A stretch of DNA of 5,635 nt from Methanobacterium sp. (GCA_003162115.1 PMMV01000055.1:27810-33444), one strand, 5' to 3'; positions 1 to 5,117 are shown, counted from the stretch's first letter. Translations and numbers: made by a program. Notes: generated from the letters alone by a model not told the origin.

Positions 1-315
1 TGGCATATTGATCCAAAGGAGTATATGGAAGAGATAATTGATTCAGGATTTGAAGTTATAATAATAAGCGTATCAGCAGAGGGTCTTGACGAATCATGGT
101 TGGGCAGAAGAATAGACAATCAATTGTTAGAGGAAATAATAATCTTAAACAGCAAATATGGAATGCATATGGCATTTGAAGGTGGTGAAGCCGAAACCCT
201 GGTACTTGACTGCCCTATTTTTAAAAAGCGCATAAAAATTATTGAAGCATCAAATGTGTGGGACAGGGATAGTGGATATCTTCTGATTACCAAGGCTGAA
301 CTGGAAAATAAGTAA
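1..315 (+). CDS. Diphthine--ammonia ligase, Dph6 / ATP_bind_4 family (3' end only)
   Basis: The reading frame is open from the first base of the window, so the 104 codons before the TAA are the C-terminal part of a longer protein. The family is usually about 220-230 residues, so roughly half is missing, including the N-terminal ATP-binding loop. Visible family motifs are the block ending WLGRRID (residues 33-39 of the fragment) and the GGEAETLVLDCPIF block (residues 61-74). The latter matches the conserved G-E-x-E-T-L-V-x-D-x-P-x-F signature of this PP-loop ATPase family. Known role of the family: ATP-dependent amidation of diphthine on translation elongation factor 2, the last step of diphthamide synthesis, in the cytoplasm. 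An internal ATG at base 25 is not the start, because the upstream residues WHIDPKEY fit the family. The gene converges with the minus-strand UPF0201 gene. Family assignment is firm; the exact substrate is inferred from the family. Confidence 0.85.
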   Translation, partial: WHIDPKEYMEEIIDSGFEVIIISVSAEGLDESWLGRRIDNQLLEEIIILNSKYGMHMAFEGGEAETLVLDCPIFKKRIKIIEASNVWDRDSGYLLITKAELENK

Positions 316-345
316 TTATATATTAATTCTTTAAGAAATTCTCAA

Positions 346-390
346 ACAGATTTAGTCTGTGAATTCATTTATTTTTTTAATCCTTTTTTT
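346..390 (+). terminator. Candidate terminator between convergent genes (stem-loop plus T-runs)
   Basis: A 5-bp perfect stem (ACAGA 346-350, TCTGT 356-360) with a 5-base loop starts 31 bases after the Dph6 stop codon. It is followed on the plus strand by two runs of seven T (372-378 and 384-390). Archaeal termination depends mainly on T-rich tracts, so the T-runs are the stronger evidence for ending the plus-strand transcript. The stem is short and could also serve the minus-strand operon, which ends at 398, but no comparable T-run follows it on that strand. Confidence 0.45.
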
Positions 391-397
391 AATTGAA

Positions 398-775
398 TTA
401 TGATTTAGCTGTCATCCACTCTATAAATCCTTCAACATCGTCAGTTTCAATGGTTACTTCTATTTCTCCTAGAGCAGACATTTCACTGTCAACCAAGTTC
501 GGAACCGATACATAAGCTGCTTGTTTGCTCAGTGAGAAGGTTATTTTATTTCCTTCGGTGCCGTTTAAAAATATTCTCTGAGCTGTGTCTCGTATTTTTC
601 TATTTTTAAGAGATTCACGCAGATCTAACAGTGAATCCATTTCACCTGTCATACTCACATATCCTTCCCCAATTTCTAGTTCATCAAATTTAAATATATT
701 TGATATAGTTGTAATAACTTTATCTAGGTCTTCTGTTGGGTTTACCCTTGCCCTTGCAGTTATTTTGCATTTCAT
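398..775 (-). CDS. UPF0201 family protein (RNA-binding-fold protein, COG1931-like)
   Basis: This is a 125-residue protein. Its N-terminus, MKCKITARARVNPTEDLDKV, carries the family's basic beta strand followed by the conserved VNPTED turn, and then the helix ITTISNIF. The family is archaeal; solved members have a fold like ribosomal protein L5, which is why they are often labelled RNA-binding, but no biochemical role is established. It has no signal peptide or membrane segment. The start at 775 is supported by the family N-terminus and by GGAG at 787-790, 11 bases upstream, which lies inside the upstream gene. It is the last gene of the phosphopantoate ligase operon and overlaps the UPF0200 gene by 56 bases, so its translation is probably coupled. 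Members of UPF0200 and UPF0201 are recalled as frequent neighbours in archaeal genomes. Family call is good; function is unknown. Confidence 0.8.
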   Translation of the reverse strand: MKCKITARARVNPTEDLDKVITTISNIFKFDELEIGEGYVSMTGEMDSLLDLRESLKNRKIRDTAQRIFLNGTEGNKITFSLSKQAAYVSVPNLVDSEMSALGEIEVTIETDDVEGFIEWMTAKS

Positions 776-1349
776 TTTCCAGTATTCTCCTTATTATACT
801 TTTAATTTTTTTTAGTGGACCTTCGTTAACAACCATATAATCTGCAGTAGCTATTACATTACCAATTCCAAAGTTGAGCTCTCTTTGATCTCGAAGCAAA
901 AAATCAGATTTTTCACGTGAATCATCTGGTCTCATTCTTTTTTTTAAACGTTTAAATCGTGTTATTGGCGTTGAATGAACCGCTATTACCACAAATTCCT
1001 TGAAATTTTTTTTGAATATTTCTATTTCATGCTGACTTCTTATTCCCTCGATCATATAGATATCGCACTTTGGAACTTTAACACGGGATTTGTTATTTGT
1101 GTAGATATCAGAATTGTTTTTAGTTTCGATATCTTTTTTTATGAGTTCAACACAGCGTTCTGCAACAATAAATTCTCCATATTCTTTTCTGAGTTCTACA
1201 GCTACATCTCCAGGGTTTTCGTTTCTTTTTTTGGCTTCTTCCCTGATCACATCTCCCATTCTGATTATGGGAATGTTGAGTCTCTTGGCTGTTCTTGAAA
1301 CAACACTTTTTCCAGATCCCGGCAGTCCTGTAACTCCAATAATTTTCAT
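720..1349 (-). CDS. UPF0200 family P-loop protein (adenylate/dephospho-CoA kinase-like)
   Basis: The 209-residue protein opens with a strand and a Walker A loop, GLPGSGKS at residues 8-15. MGDVIREEAKKR follows at 31-42, then a kinase-core strand MIEGIRS at 99-105. A LID-like basic stretch with DD (R131-D143) and the UPF0200-type run RDQRELNFGIGNVIATADYMVVNEG at about 153-177 complete the family pattern. These show an NMP-kinase-like nucleotide-binding fold, probably cytoplasmic; the phosphate acceptor is unknown. It has often been labelled dephospho-CoA kinase by similarity, but the characterised archaeal dephospho-CoA kinase (Thermococcus kodakarensis TK1697) belongs to DUF359, so I do not assign that role. 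The start overlaps the ligase stop as ATGA (1346-1349), implying translational coupling. Two oddities are an Asn/Lys-rich segment at about 74-94 and a basic 16-residue tail overlapping the next gene. It is longer than the 180-190 residues I expect for the family. Confidence 0.82.
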   Translation of the reverse strand: MKIIGVTGLPGSGKSVVSRTAKRLNIPIIRMGDVIREEAKKRNENPGDVAVELRKEYGEFIVAERCVELIKKDIETKNNSDIYTNNKSRVKVPKCDIYMIEGIRSQHEIEIFKKNFKEFVVIAVHSTPITRFKRLKKRMRPDDSREKSDFLLRDQRELNFGIGNVIATADYMVVNEGPLKKIKSIIRRILENEMQNNCKGKGKPNRRPR

Positions 1350-2101
1350 GTTTTCACTTTGCCTGTGTGTTTTTTTGAAATTTTTTGAAGGGATTCTTGT
1401 AGGTTTTTTTTATTGTTGAAGCCCTTCACTATCTGATGTAGGGTTGTAGGATCTACATTGCTGAGTTCTTTAACAGCTTCAATTAAATTGGGTACGGCCC
1501 TTACTATATTGTCAACAATTGTTATAGTTGCAGTTTTTGCTGTCCTTGACAGCGGATTAAGATCGATTGTTATAAGAAGTTTTCCAAGTTTAATAAGTGC
1601 TTCTGCTCTATCACCATCTTCGAGTGGTACAAGAACTACATCTGCTATGTAAACCCCATCCTTGCTTGTAGTTGCCCTTGGACCTTCAAGACCCCTGATC
1701 GATACCTTTTCTTCTTGATCAGTACCTAAAATATTTTTGGCACCTGCTTCCTTCAATAACTTCTCAATATTTGAAACTCTTTCATGAGTTCTGTGAAACA
1801 GGTTGATCTCTATTTTAGCATGGAGTTCATCTGCAAGGGTTACAATCTCGTTGGGCACCAATGCTGCAGTGTTACCGTTTACAGATATCACAGGATTTTT
1901 GGCAAGAATAAGTGCAGCAGCAGATGCTTTTATAGCCTTTTTAGCATTAGAACTTGTTTTTTCTCCTAGAAGGTAGTCAAATGCCTCTCCTCTTCCATGG
2001 GCAATCATTCCAGAGTCTGCTAGTATTCCATTTTTATAGGCTTCAACTACTTTGGCTCTTAACTTCAGTGATTCGTATCTAGGATGATCATTGTGTATCA
2101 T
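1346..2101 (-). CDS. 4-phosphopantoate--beta-alanine ligase (archaeal phosphopantothenate synthetase)
   Basis: This 251-residue cytoplasmic enzyme belongs to the archaeal PF02006 (DUF137) family. It joins 4-phosphopantoate and beta-alanine using ATP (giving AMP and PPi) to make 4'-phosphopantothenate. With pantoate kinase, this replaces the bacterial pantothenate synthetase/pantothenate kinase route to CoA. Recognisable blocks are HPRYESL..R at 6-15, AHGRGEAFDYLLGE at 34-47, NGNTAAL at 75-81, INLFHRTHERV at 99-109, and DGVYIADVVLVPLEDGDRAE at 148-167 followed by ITIDLNPLSRTA at 177-188. Length is normal and no motif looks broken. The start at 2101 fits the family N-terminus (an HPRYE motif within the first ten residues) and lies 29 bases from a TATA box. 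It is the first gene of a three-gene operon with the UPF0200 and UPF0201 genes. Pantoate kinase is not in the window. Confidence 0.93.
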   Translation of the reverse strand: MIHNDHPRYESLKLRAKVVEAYKNGILADSGMIAHGRGEAFDYLLGEKTSSNAKKAIKASAAALILAKNPVISVNGNTAALVPNEIVTLADELHAKIEINLFHRTHERVSNIEKLLKEAGAKNILGTDQEEKVSIRGLEGPRATTSKDGVYIADVVLVPLEDGDRAEALIKLGKLLITIDLNPLSRTAKTATITIVDNIVRAVPNLIEAVKELSNVDPTTLHQIVKGFNNKKNLQESLQKISKKHTGKVKT

Positions 2102-2111
2102 ACAATTAGAT

Positions 2112-2137
2112 GTTATATATTCATGTTATATATTCAT
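2112..2137 (-). promoter_or_regulatory. Tandem 13-bp TATA-containing repeat; promoter of the phosphopantoate ligase operon
   Basis: The plus-strand unit GTTATATATTCAT occurs twice back to back (2112-2124 and 2125-2137), giving two identical candidate TATA boxes. The distal one is centred about 29 bases before the ATG at 2101, so TBP-directed initiation about 26 bases downstream would start at or just before the start codon. There is no Shine-Dalgarno sequence, which fits a leaderless or nearly leaderless mRNA. The proximal copy would initiate inside the gene and is probably not productive in that sense. The repeat is seen directly; promoter function is inferred. Confidence 0.6.
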
Positions 2138-2143
2138 TATTAG

Positions 2144-2175
2144 AGTGTAATTCTGGTTAAAAAGTATAATTCTGG
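2144..2175. repeat. Pair of 13-bp direct repeats upstream of the ligase promoter (possible operator)
   Basis: AGTGTAATTCTGG (2144-2156) and AGTATAATTCTGG (2163-2175) differ at one base and start 19 bp apart, close to two helical turns. They lie just upstream of the distal TATA box, about 43-74 bases before the ligase start codon, where archaeal activators often bind. The second copy also forms the left part of a palindrome at 2165-2182. A regulatory role is inferred from position and spacing only. Confidence 0.45.
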
Positions 2176-2182
2176 AATTATA
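2165..2182. repeat. 18-bp near-perfect palindrome (operator or AT-rich hairpin)
   Basis: TATAATTC (2165-2172) and GAATTATA (2175-2182) are exact inverse complements separated by TG. Read on the minus strand it is followed by CTTTTT, so it could help end the DUF2101-like transcript, which stops about 75 bases upstream. As RNA the stem would be seven almost entirely A-U pairs with a four-base loop and therefore weak. Its overlap with the direct-repeat pair makes a protein-binding site equally likely. Confidence 0.35.
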
Positions 2183-2188
2183 TTTTTA

Positions 2189-2214
2189 CTATATTCAAAA
2201 ACATTTTAAAATAG
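2189..2214 (-). terminator. Weak candidate terminator of the DUF2101-like gene
   Basis: This AT-only imperfect inverted repeat has 9 of 11 positions paired by eye. It contains a run of five T on the minus strand (2201-2197) and lies about 45 bases after the stop codon of the membrane-protein gene. Such signals are common by chance in AT-rich DNA. I list it only because the intergenic region must contain the 3' end of that transcript unless the gene is co-transcribed with the ligase operon. Confidence 0.25.
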
Positions 2215-2256
2215 AATTTATGATGTTGTGGTCAAGATAAATATATTGTAGTTTAT

Positions 2257-3150
2257 TTAAATTACATTAGCACTTTCTATTATCTTAACTGGTTTATTAC
2301 CACTGGTACTCAGTAATTTTTCTTCAAGTTTGAGTTTTACAAGTTCTCCTTCGACAGCTCCAACCCTGTTTTCAACAATGTAAATATCAGGTTTTACATT
2401 GCTTCTTATGTCGTATTCAACTTTAACATAAGCAGTATTTTTACCGCCCTCTATAACAGTTCCGTAGGTAAAATTTCTGTAGTATCTAATTCTGTATATC
2501 AGGAACACTGCTATAACTGCTACAATTGCAAAGATGAGTACACTTAATGAAGGAAATGATTGGAATGAAAATGCCATAACAAAGTTTGAGTCAGCGTTCA
2601 ATAGTACGAGGATTATTCCAACAGCAACGTACATTAAAAAGAAGTCACGATAAGCTGGAAAATCGTTTCTGTACATCAAATTAACCTTATTATAAAGTAA
2701 GTAAAGGATGTATCCAACGATAATAACTCCTAGTATCAGATATATGATAAATGATATGAAGTTGAATATGCTTAGTATCGATACAACAACAAATGCTGCA
2801 GATAATATTTGGAGTATCAGTATGGTTCTTTCCTTTTCCTCAGAAGTGAAAGCACCACCTATCATTATAACTCCTGAATCAGAGTCCTCACTATCAGGTG
2901 TTACGGTTTTTTTAATAGATTTTGAAGTGTTTTCAGTGCCGGTTATACGCGATATCTTATCGTCAAAGCCTACATCATCCCTGATACGTGAAATATTTTC
3001 CTTAAGATTATCAGTATCTATTTTTTCCCTTATATCACTGGAATTCATGTTCTGTAATTTATTTGGGATTTTAGGTATTGCTAGAATGAGCATTCCTACT
3101 AAATTAAATGCAGTGATAATATAATGACCAATTTTACCAAAGAAGTTCAT
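2257..3150 (-). CDS. Integral membrane protein resembling DUF2101, function unknown
   Basis: The protein has 297 residues. One hydrophobic segment lies at about 10-27. A polar, charged linker of about 80 residues follows (30-108), with ISRI repeated at 53-56 and 66-69. Four more membrane segments lie at about 109-129, 131-153, 168-186 and 199-220, then a basic junction (RIRYYR, 220-225) and a soluble beta-rich C-terminal domain (226-297). That domain includes VKVEYDIRSNVKPDIYIVE and a charged VKLKLEEK stretch. The overall plan resembles the archaeal DUF2101 family, recalled rather than searched. No catalytic motif is recognisable. The start at 3150 is supported by AGGGGAT at 3155-3161, a Shine-Dalgarno-like sequence about six bases upstream. 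It follows the class III signal-peptide gene after 72 bases, so it may be part of the same transcript and act at the membrane with the prepilin system; that link is inference from position only. Confidence 0.7.
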   Translation of the reverse strand: MNFFGKIGHYIITAFNLVGMLILAIPKIPNKLQNMNSSDIREKIDTDNLKENISRIRDDVGFDDKISRITGTENTSKSIKKTVTPDSEDSDSGVIMIGGAFTSEEKERTILILQILSAAFVVVSILSIFNFISFIIYLILGVIIVGYILYLLYNKVNLMYRNDFPAYRDFFLMYVAVGIILVLLNADSNFVMAFSFQSFPSLSVLIFAIVAVIAVFLIYRIRYYRNFTYGTVIEGGKNTAYVKVEYDIRSNVKPDIYIVENRVGAVEGELVKLKLEEKLLSTSGNKPVKIIESANVI

Positions 3151-3154
3151 TTGA

Positions 3155-3205
3155 ATCCCCTACAGTCAAAAACGTTGTTATATTTAATTAATGTTTGTTA
3201 TTATA
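3155..3205 (-). promoter_or_regulatory. Shine-Dalgarno-like site and possible TATA box of the DUF2101-like gene
   Basis: AGGGGAT at 3155-3161 is the clearest ribosome-binding site in the window, one mismatch from AGGTGAT. Two AT-rich TATA candidates lie upstream: TTAAATATAA at 3178-3187 and TATAATAA at 3198-3205. The upstream one would give a start near 3175 and a leader that keeps the ribosome site; the closer one would start transcription inside that site. The gene may instead be read through from the prepilin gene. Confidence 0.4.
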
Positions 3206-3222
3206 GAATTTATTTATCATTC

Positions 3223-3678
3223 TTACGACGGGGTCAGAGCAACATAAATAATATTGCTTGTTCCTACTGGCCATGTAACAGTGGCATTGTAATTAGTTGT
3301 GTTACTCACAGGATTTGTACCATTAAAGTTTACAGCAATTGGAACATTGGCATCAATTACTTTATTTGTACCAGTACTAGTCAAGTTAACTGGCATTTCT
3401 ATGGTACTATTAGCACTATTATAATCTAATGTTCCGCCTCTTGAGAAGTAAACATTAATTGTTCTTACAGCACCCGGACCGTTGGAATAAACAACACCTA
3501 CAGCATTTGCAATGCTGTTAATTGCTGCACTAGCATCAGAAGAGTGTGAAACATCCTCACTATTTATAATGGTATTTCCTATAAGAGGTACTGAAACTGT
3601 ACCAATTATTATTAGGAATACTAATGCCAGCAGTAGATATTCAACTGATGCTTGTCCCTTTACATCCATTGTATCCAT
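3223..3678 (-). CDS. Class III signal peptide-containing protein (archaeal QxSxEY prepilin-like)
   Basis: The protein has 151 residues. Its short charged leader MDTMDVKG is followed directly by QASVEYLLL (residues 9-17), matching the archaeal class III motif Q-x-S-x-E-x-x-x-L with Q9, S11, E13 and L17. A hydrophobic helix runs to about residue 34. Cleavage is expected between G8 and Q9, leaving a mature protein that can assemble through the retained helix as a pilin or stay membrane-anchored with an exported domain. The exterior part is rich in Ser, Thr and Asn, has no Cys, and has five N-x-S/T sequons (N90, N98, N119, N126, N131), so archaeal N-glycosylation is plausible. The start at 3678 lies about 28 bases from a TATA box with no Shine-Dalgarno site; Met4 is an alternative that would shorten the leader to five residues. 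It lies directly downstream of the prepilin peptidase gene, its likely processing enzyme. Processing class is clear; pilus versus other surface role is not. Confidence 0.85.
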   Translation of the reverse strand: MDTMDVKGQASVEYLLLALVFLIIIGTVSVPLIGNTIINSEDVSHSSDASAAINSIANAVGVVYSNGPGAVRTINVYFSRGGTLDYNSANSTIEMPVNLTSTGTNKVIDANVPIAVNFNGTNPVSNTTNYNATVTWPVGTSNIIYVALTPS

Positions 3679-3700
3679 GTTTATAACTTATTATTCTATT

Positions 3701-3710
3701 GTATATATAC
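3701..3710 (-). promoter_or_regulatory. TATA box of the class III signal-peptide gene
   Basis: The self-complementary GTATATATAC contains an eight-base TATATATA core centred about 27-28 bases before the ATG at 3678. With the usual archaeal spacing, transcription would begin at or within a base or two of the start codon. No ribosome-binding site precedes that ATG, which fits a leaderless mRNA. Confidence 0.6.
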
Positions 3711-3719
3711 ATTTACATT

Positions 3720-3784
3720 AAATTGAATATATGGTGGAATATTTAGTGGTATAATTGATATGTGCTAAGAATTTTATTCAATTT
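3720..3784. repeat. Inverted and tandem repeats upstream of the prepilin promoter
   Basis: A 10-bp inverted repeat (AAATTGAATA 3720-3729, TATTCAATTT 3775-3784) encloses 45 bases. Overlapping its left arm is a 12-bp tandem unit, GAATATATGGTG (3725-3736) and GAATATTTAGTG (3737-3748), identical at 10 of 12 positions. The pair lies about 47-70 bases before the prepilin start codon, just upstream of the TATA region, a place suited to a regulator. Low sequence complexity makes chance occurrence possible. The inverted repeat might instead be a weak stem after the peptidase stop codon at 3795. Confidence 0.3.
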
Positions 3785-3794
3785 GGTGATTTAT

Positions 3795-4982
3795 TCAGTA
3801 CAAGATACCTATTAAAATTTTCTCTATGATGAATGCCAGATCTCCAAGGAAAAGTGATATTAATAGTCCTATAAATATTGATGGGGCAAAAGGAACTCCT
3901 TTTTTGATTCTAAACTCGTCAGCTATTCTATTCTTAGTTTTTAATTCTTTTAAAAGGAGTATATTTTGTTCTGTAAGGCCCGCTGCCATAGAACTCACCA
4001 GTAATTTGCCCTTGGGAGGATTTATTAGTGAGATATCTCCAGTCTTAAATGCTTCTCTTACCCTGGTTAAGAAGCTTTTATTATCTGTATAAACCATATC
4101 ATCCTTTTCGTAGAGACTGTAAGCGGGTATCATACCTTCTTTAAGTTCTTGGATCTTGTAATTATCTTGAAGAGCTTCTTTACTTACAGAGGTCAAGAGT
4201 TTTTTTATGATCTCAATCAATGTAATAGTAATTAAAAGTATTACTATTCCTGAAATTGTAATCTCAAAATTGATTATAAGTGCATAGACGGTCACAACCG
4301 ATATTAAAACAGCTTTTATAGTGTTGGGAATTTTTGAAATAATTAATATTAATAAATAAATTAATATTAGAGATAGGAGGATAATCTGGATGTTCAATTC
4401 CTTTGTCAGGGTATAAGTTAATGTTACAGCAGATGTAACCACCAGTGTCAAAACAAAGTTCTTTCTATAATCTTTTACAGGAGATAAAAGTTCACCTAAG
4501 ATGTGGGGTTTGTTTTTAAATGCAATAAAAAAGACATATATGAGCAAGAATGGTAAGATTGCTAAAATACTGTTAATTATCAGTGTGAAGGGAAATGGAT
4601 ATGTTGCTTCGAGTGGGAACTGCTGACCTAATATTTGATAGCTTACAATTGAAGGGTACAATGGTATTGCATAAAAAGGTAAGAGTGCTGCCAGTCCTGT
4701 AAAAAGTTTAACATCACCTCCAGCCCATGCACCCATCTTCCAGAAAACGTAGCCCAATACAAAAATTACAATAGTAACAACTACACATTCAATAAATAAC
4801 CATATACTTGCAGATGTTGTAAACACATAGGCAGCATTTAATATTATTCCAATGGCTATGAGGGGAAATGTTAGTTTGTTCCGGATTACACCTTCCTTAA
4901 GATCTGAGTAGCTCGCATATAAACATGCAGCAACAGCTATTATAATACTGATAAGTGGTATGGTGATTAACATGATGATCAT
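3795..4982 (-). CDS. Archaeal prepilin peptidase, A24 family, with extended C-terminal domain (EppA-like)
   Basis: This is a 395-residue multi-spanning membrane aspartyl protease. The first catalytic aspartate is D27 in YSDLKEGVIRNKLTFPL, right after the first membrane helix. The second is D90 in GAWAGGDVKLFTG, corresponding to the GxGD motif, with Ala87 in place of the first Gly. About ten hydrophobic segments follow by eye, roughly at 3-22, 38-55, 60-80, 91-106, 130-155, 176-193, 198-216, 221-237, 240-260 and 368-393. Between the last two is a soluble region of about 105 residues (262-367) with LKEGMIPAYSLYEKDD, ending in GVPFAPSIFIG. This fits the archaeal A24 C-terminal extension and makes the protein much longer than FlaK-type enzymes (about 230 residues). 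The expected job is removing class III leaders before Q-x-S-x-E; the next gene encodes such a substrate. Met1 or Met4 could be the start. Confidence 0.88.
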   Translation of the reverse strand: MIIMLITIPLISIIIAVAACLYASYSDLKEGVIRNKLTFPLIAIGIILNAAYVFTTSASIWLFIECVVVTIVIFVLGYVFWKMGAWAGGDVKLFTGLAALLPFYAIPLYPSIVSYQILGQQFPLEATYPFPFTLIINSILAILPFLLIYVFFIAFKNKPHILGELLSPVKDYRKNFVLTLVVTSAVTLTYTLTKELNIQIILLSLILIYLLILIISKIPNTIKAVLISVVTVYALIINFEITISGIVILLITITLIEIIKKLLTSVSKEALQDNYKIQELKEGMIPAYSLYEKDDMVYTDNKSFLTRVREAFKTGDISLINPPKGKLLVSSMAAGLTEQNILLLKELKTKNRIADEFRIKKGVPFAPSIFIGLLISLFLGDLAFIIEKILIGILY

Positions 4983-5001
4983 TCTTTAAATCATTAAGTA
5001 T

Positions 5002-5009
5002 TTTATATA
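5002..5009 (-). promoter_or_regulatory. TATA box of the prepilin peptidase gene
   Basis: TATATAAA on the minus strand is centred about 24 bases before Met1 (4982) and about 33 before Met4 (4973). No Shine-Dalgarno site precedes either codon. With typical spacing transcription would begin almost on Met1, so either Met1 is read leaderless or Met4 is used with a very short leader. Confidence 0.5.
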
Positions 5010-5117
5010 CGTGTTTTAATCGCTTAGCTATTATAACCATTTACATTGAATTCATTCTTTTGTAAATGATTTATATTGATTAGGGAAATTACTAATATTA
5101 TAAACAGATTTAGTTTG

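Noticed and set aside
720..1349. Calling the UPF0200 gene dephospho-CoA kinase because it follows a CoA-pathway gene.
   Set aside because: The characterised archaeal dephospho-CoA kinase belongs to the DUF359 family; resemblance to the P-loop NMP-kinase fold alone does not show the reaction.
585..1419. Open plus-strand frames of 76-107 codons opposite the UPF0201 and UPF0200 genes.
   Set aside because: They are antisense to clearly conserved proteins, have no family motifs and are rich in Phe/Ser, as expected from the complement of AT-rich coding sequence.
2708..3429. Plus-strand frames of 101-138 codons opposite the DUF2101-like and prepilin genes.
   Set aside because: No recognisable motifs or ribosome-binding site. 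The minus-strand genes carry diagnostic features (class III signal, membrane helices, AGGGGAT ribosome site).
3826..4092. Plus-strand 88-codon frame opposite the peptidase C-terminal domain.
   Set aside because: It is a shadow of the peptidase gene, with no independent support.
4983..5040. A short minus-strand frame starting at ATG 5038-5040 that would overlap the peptidase start.
   Set aside because: It has no ribosome site, is read through the peptidase promoter TATA box, and continues out of frame into a conserved gene.
344..5114. The 13-mer AAACAGATTTAGT occurs in two intergenic regions (344-356 and 5102-5114).
   Set aside because: In about 5.6 kb of AT-rich DNA roughly one such exact match is expected by chance, the flanks differ, and the copies are oriented differently relative to their genes.
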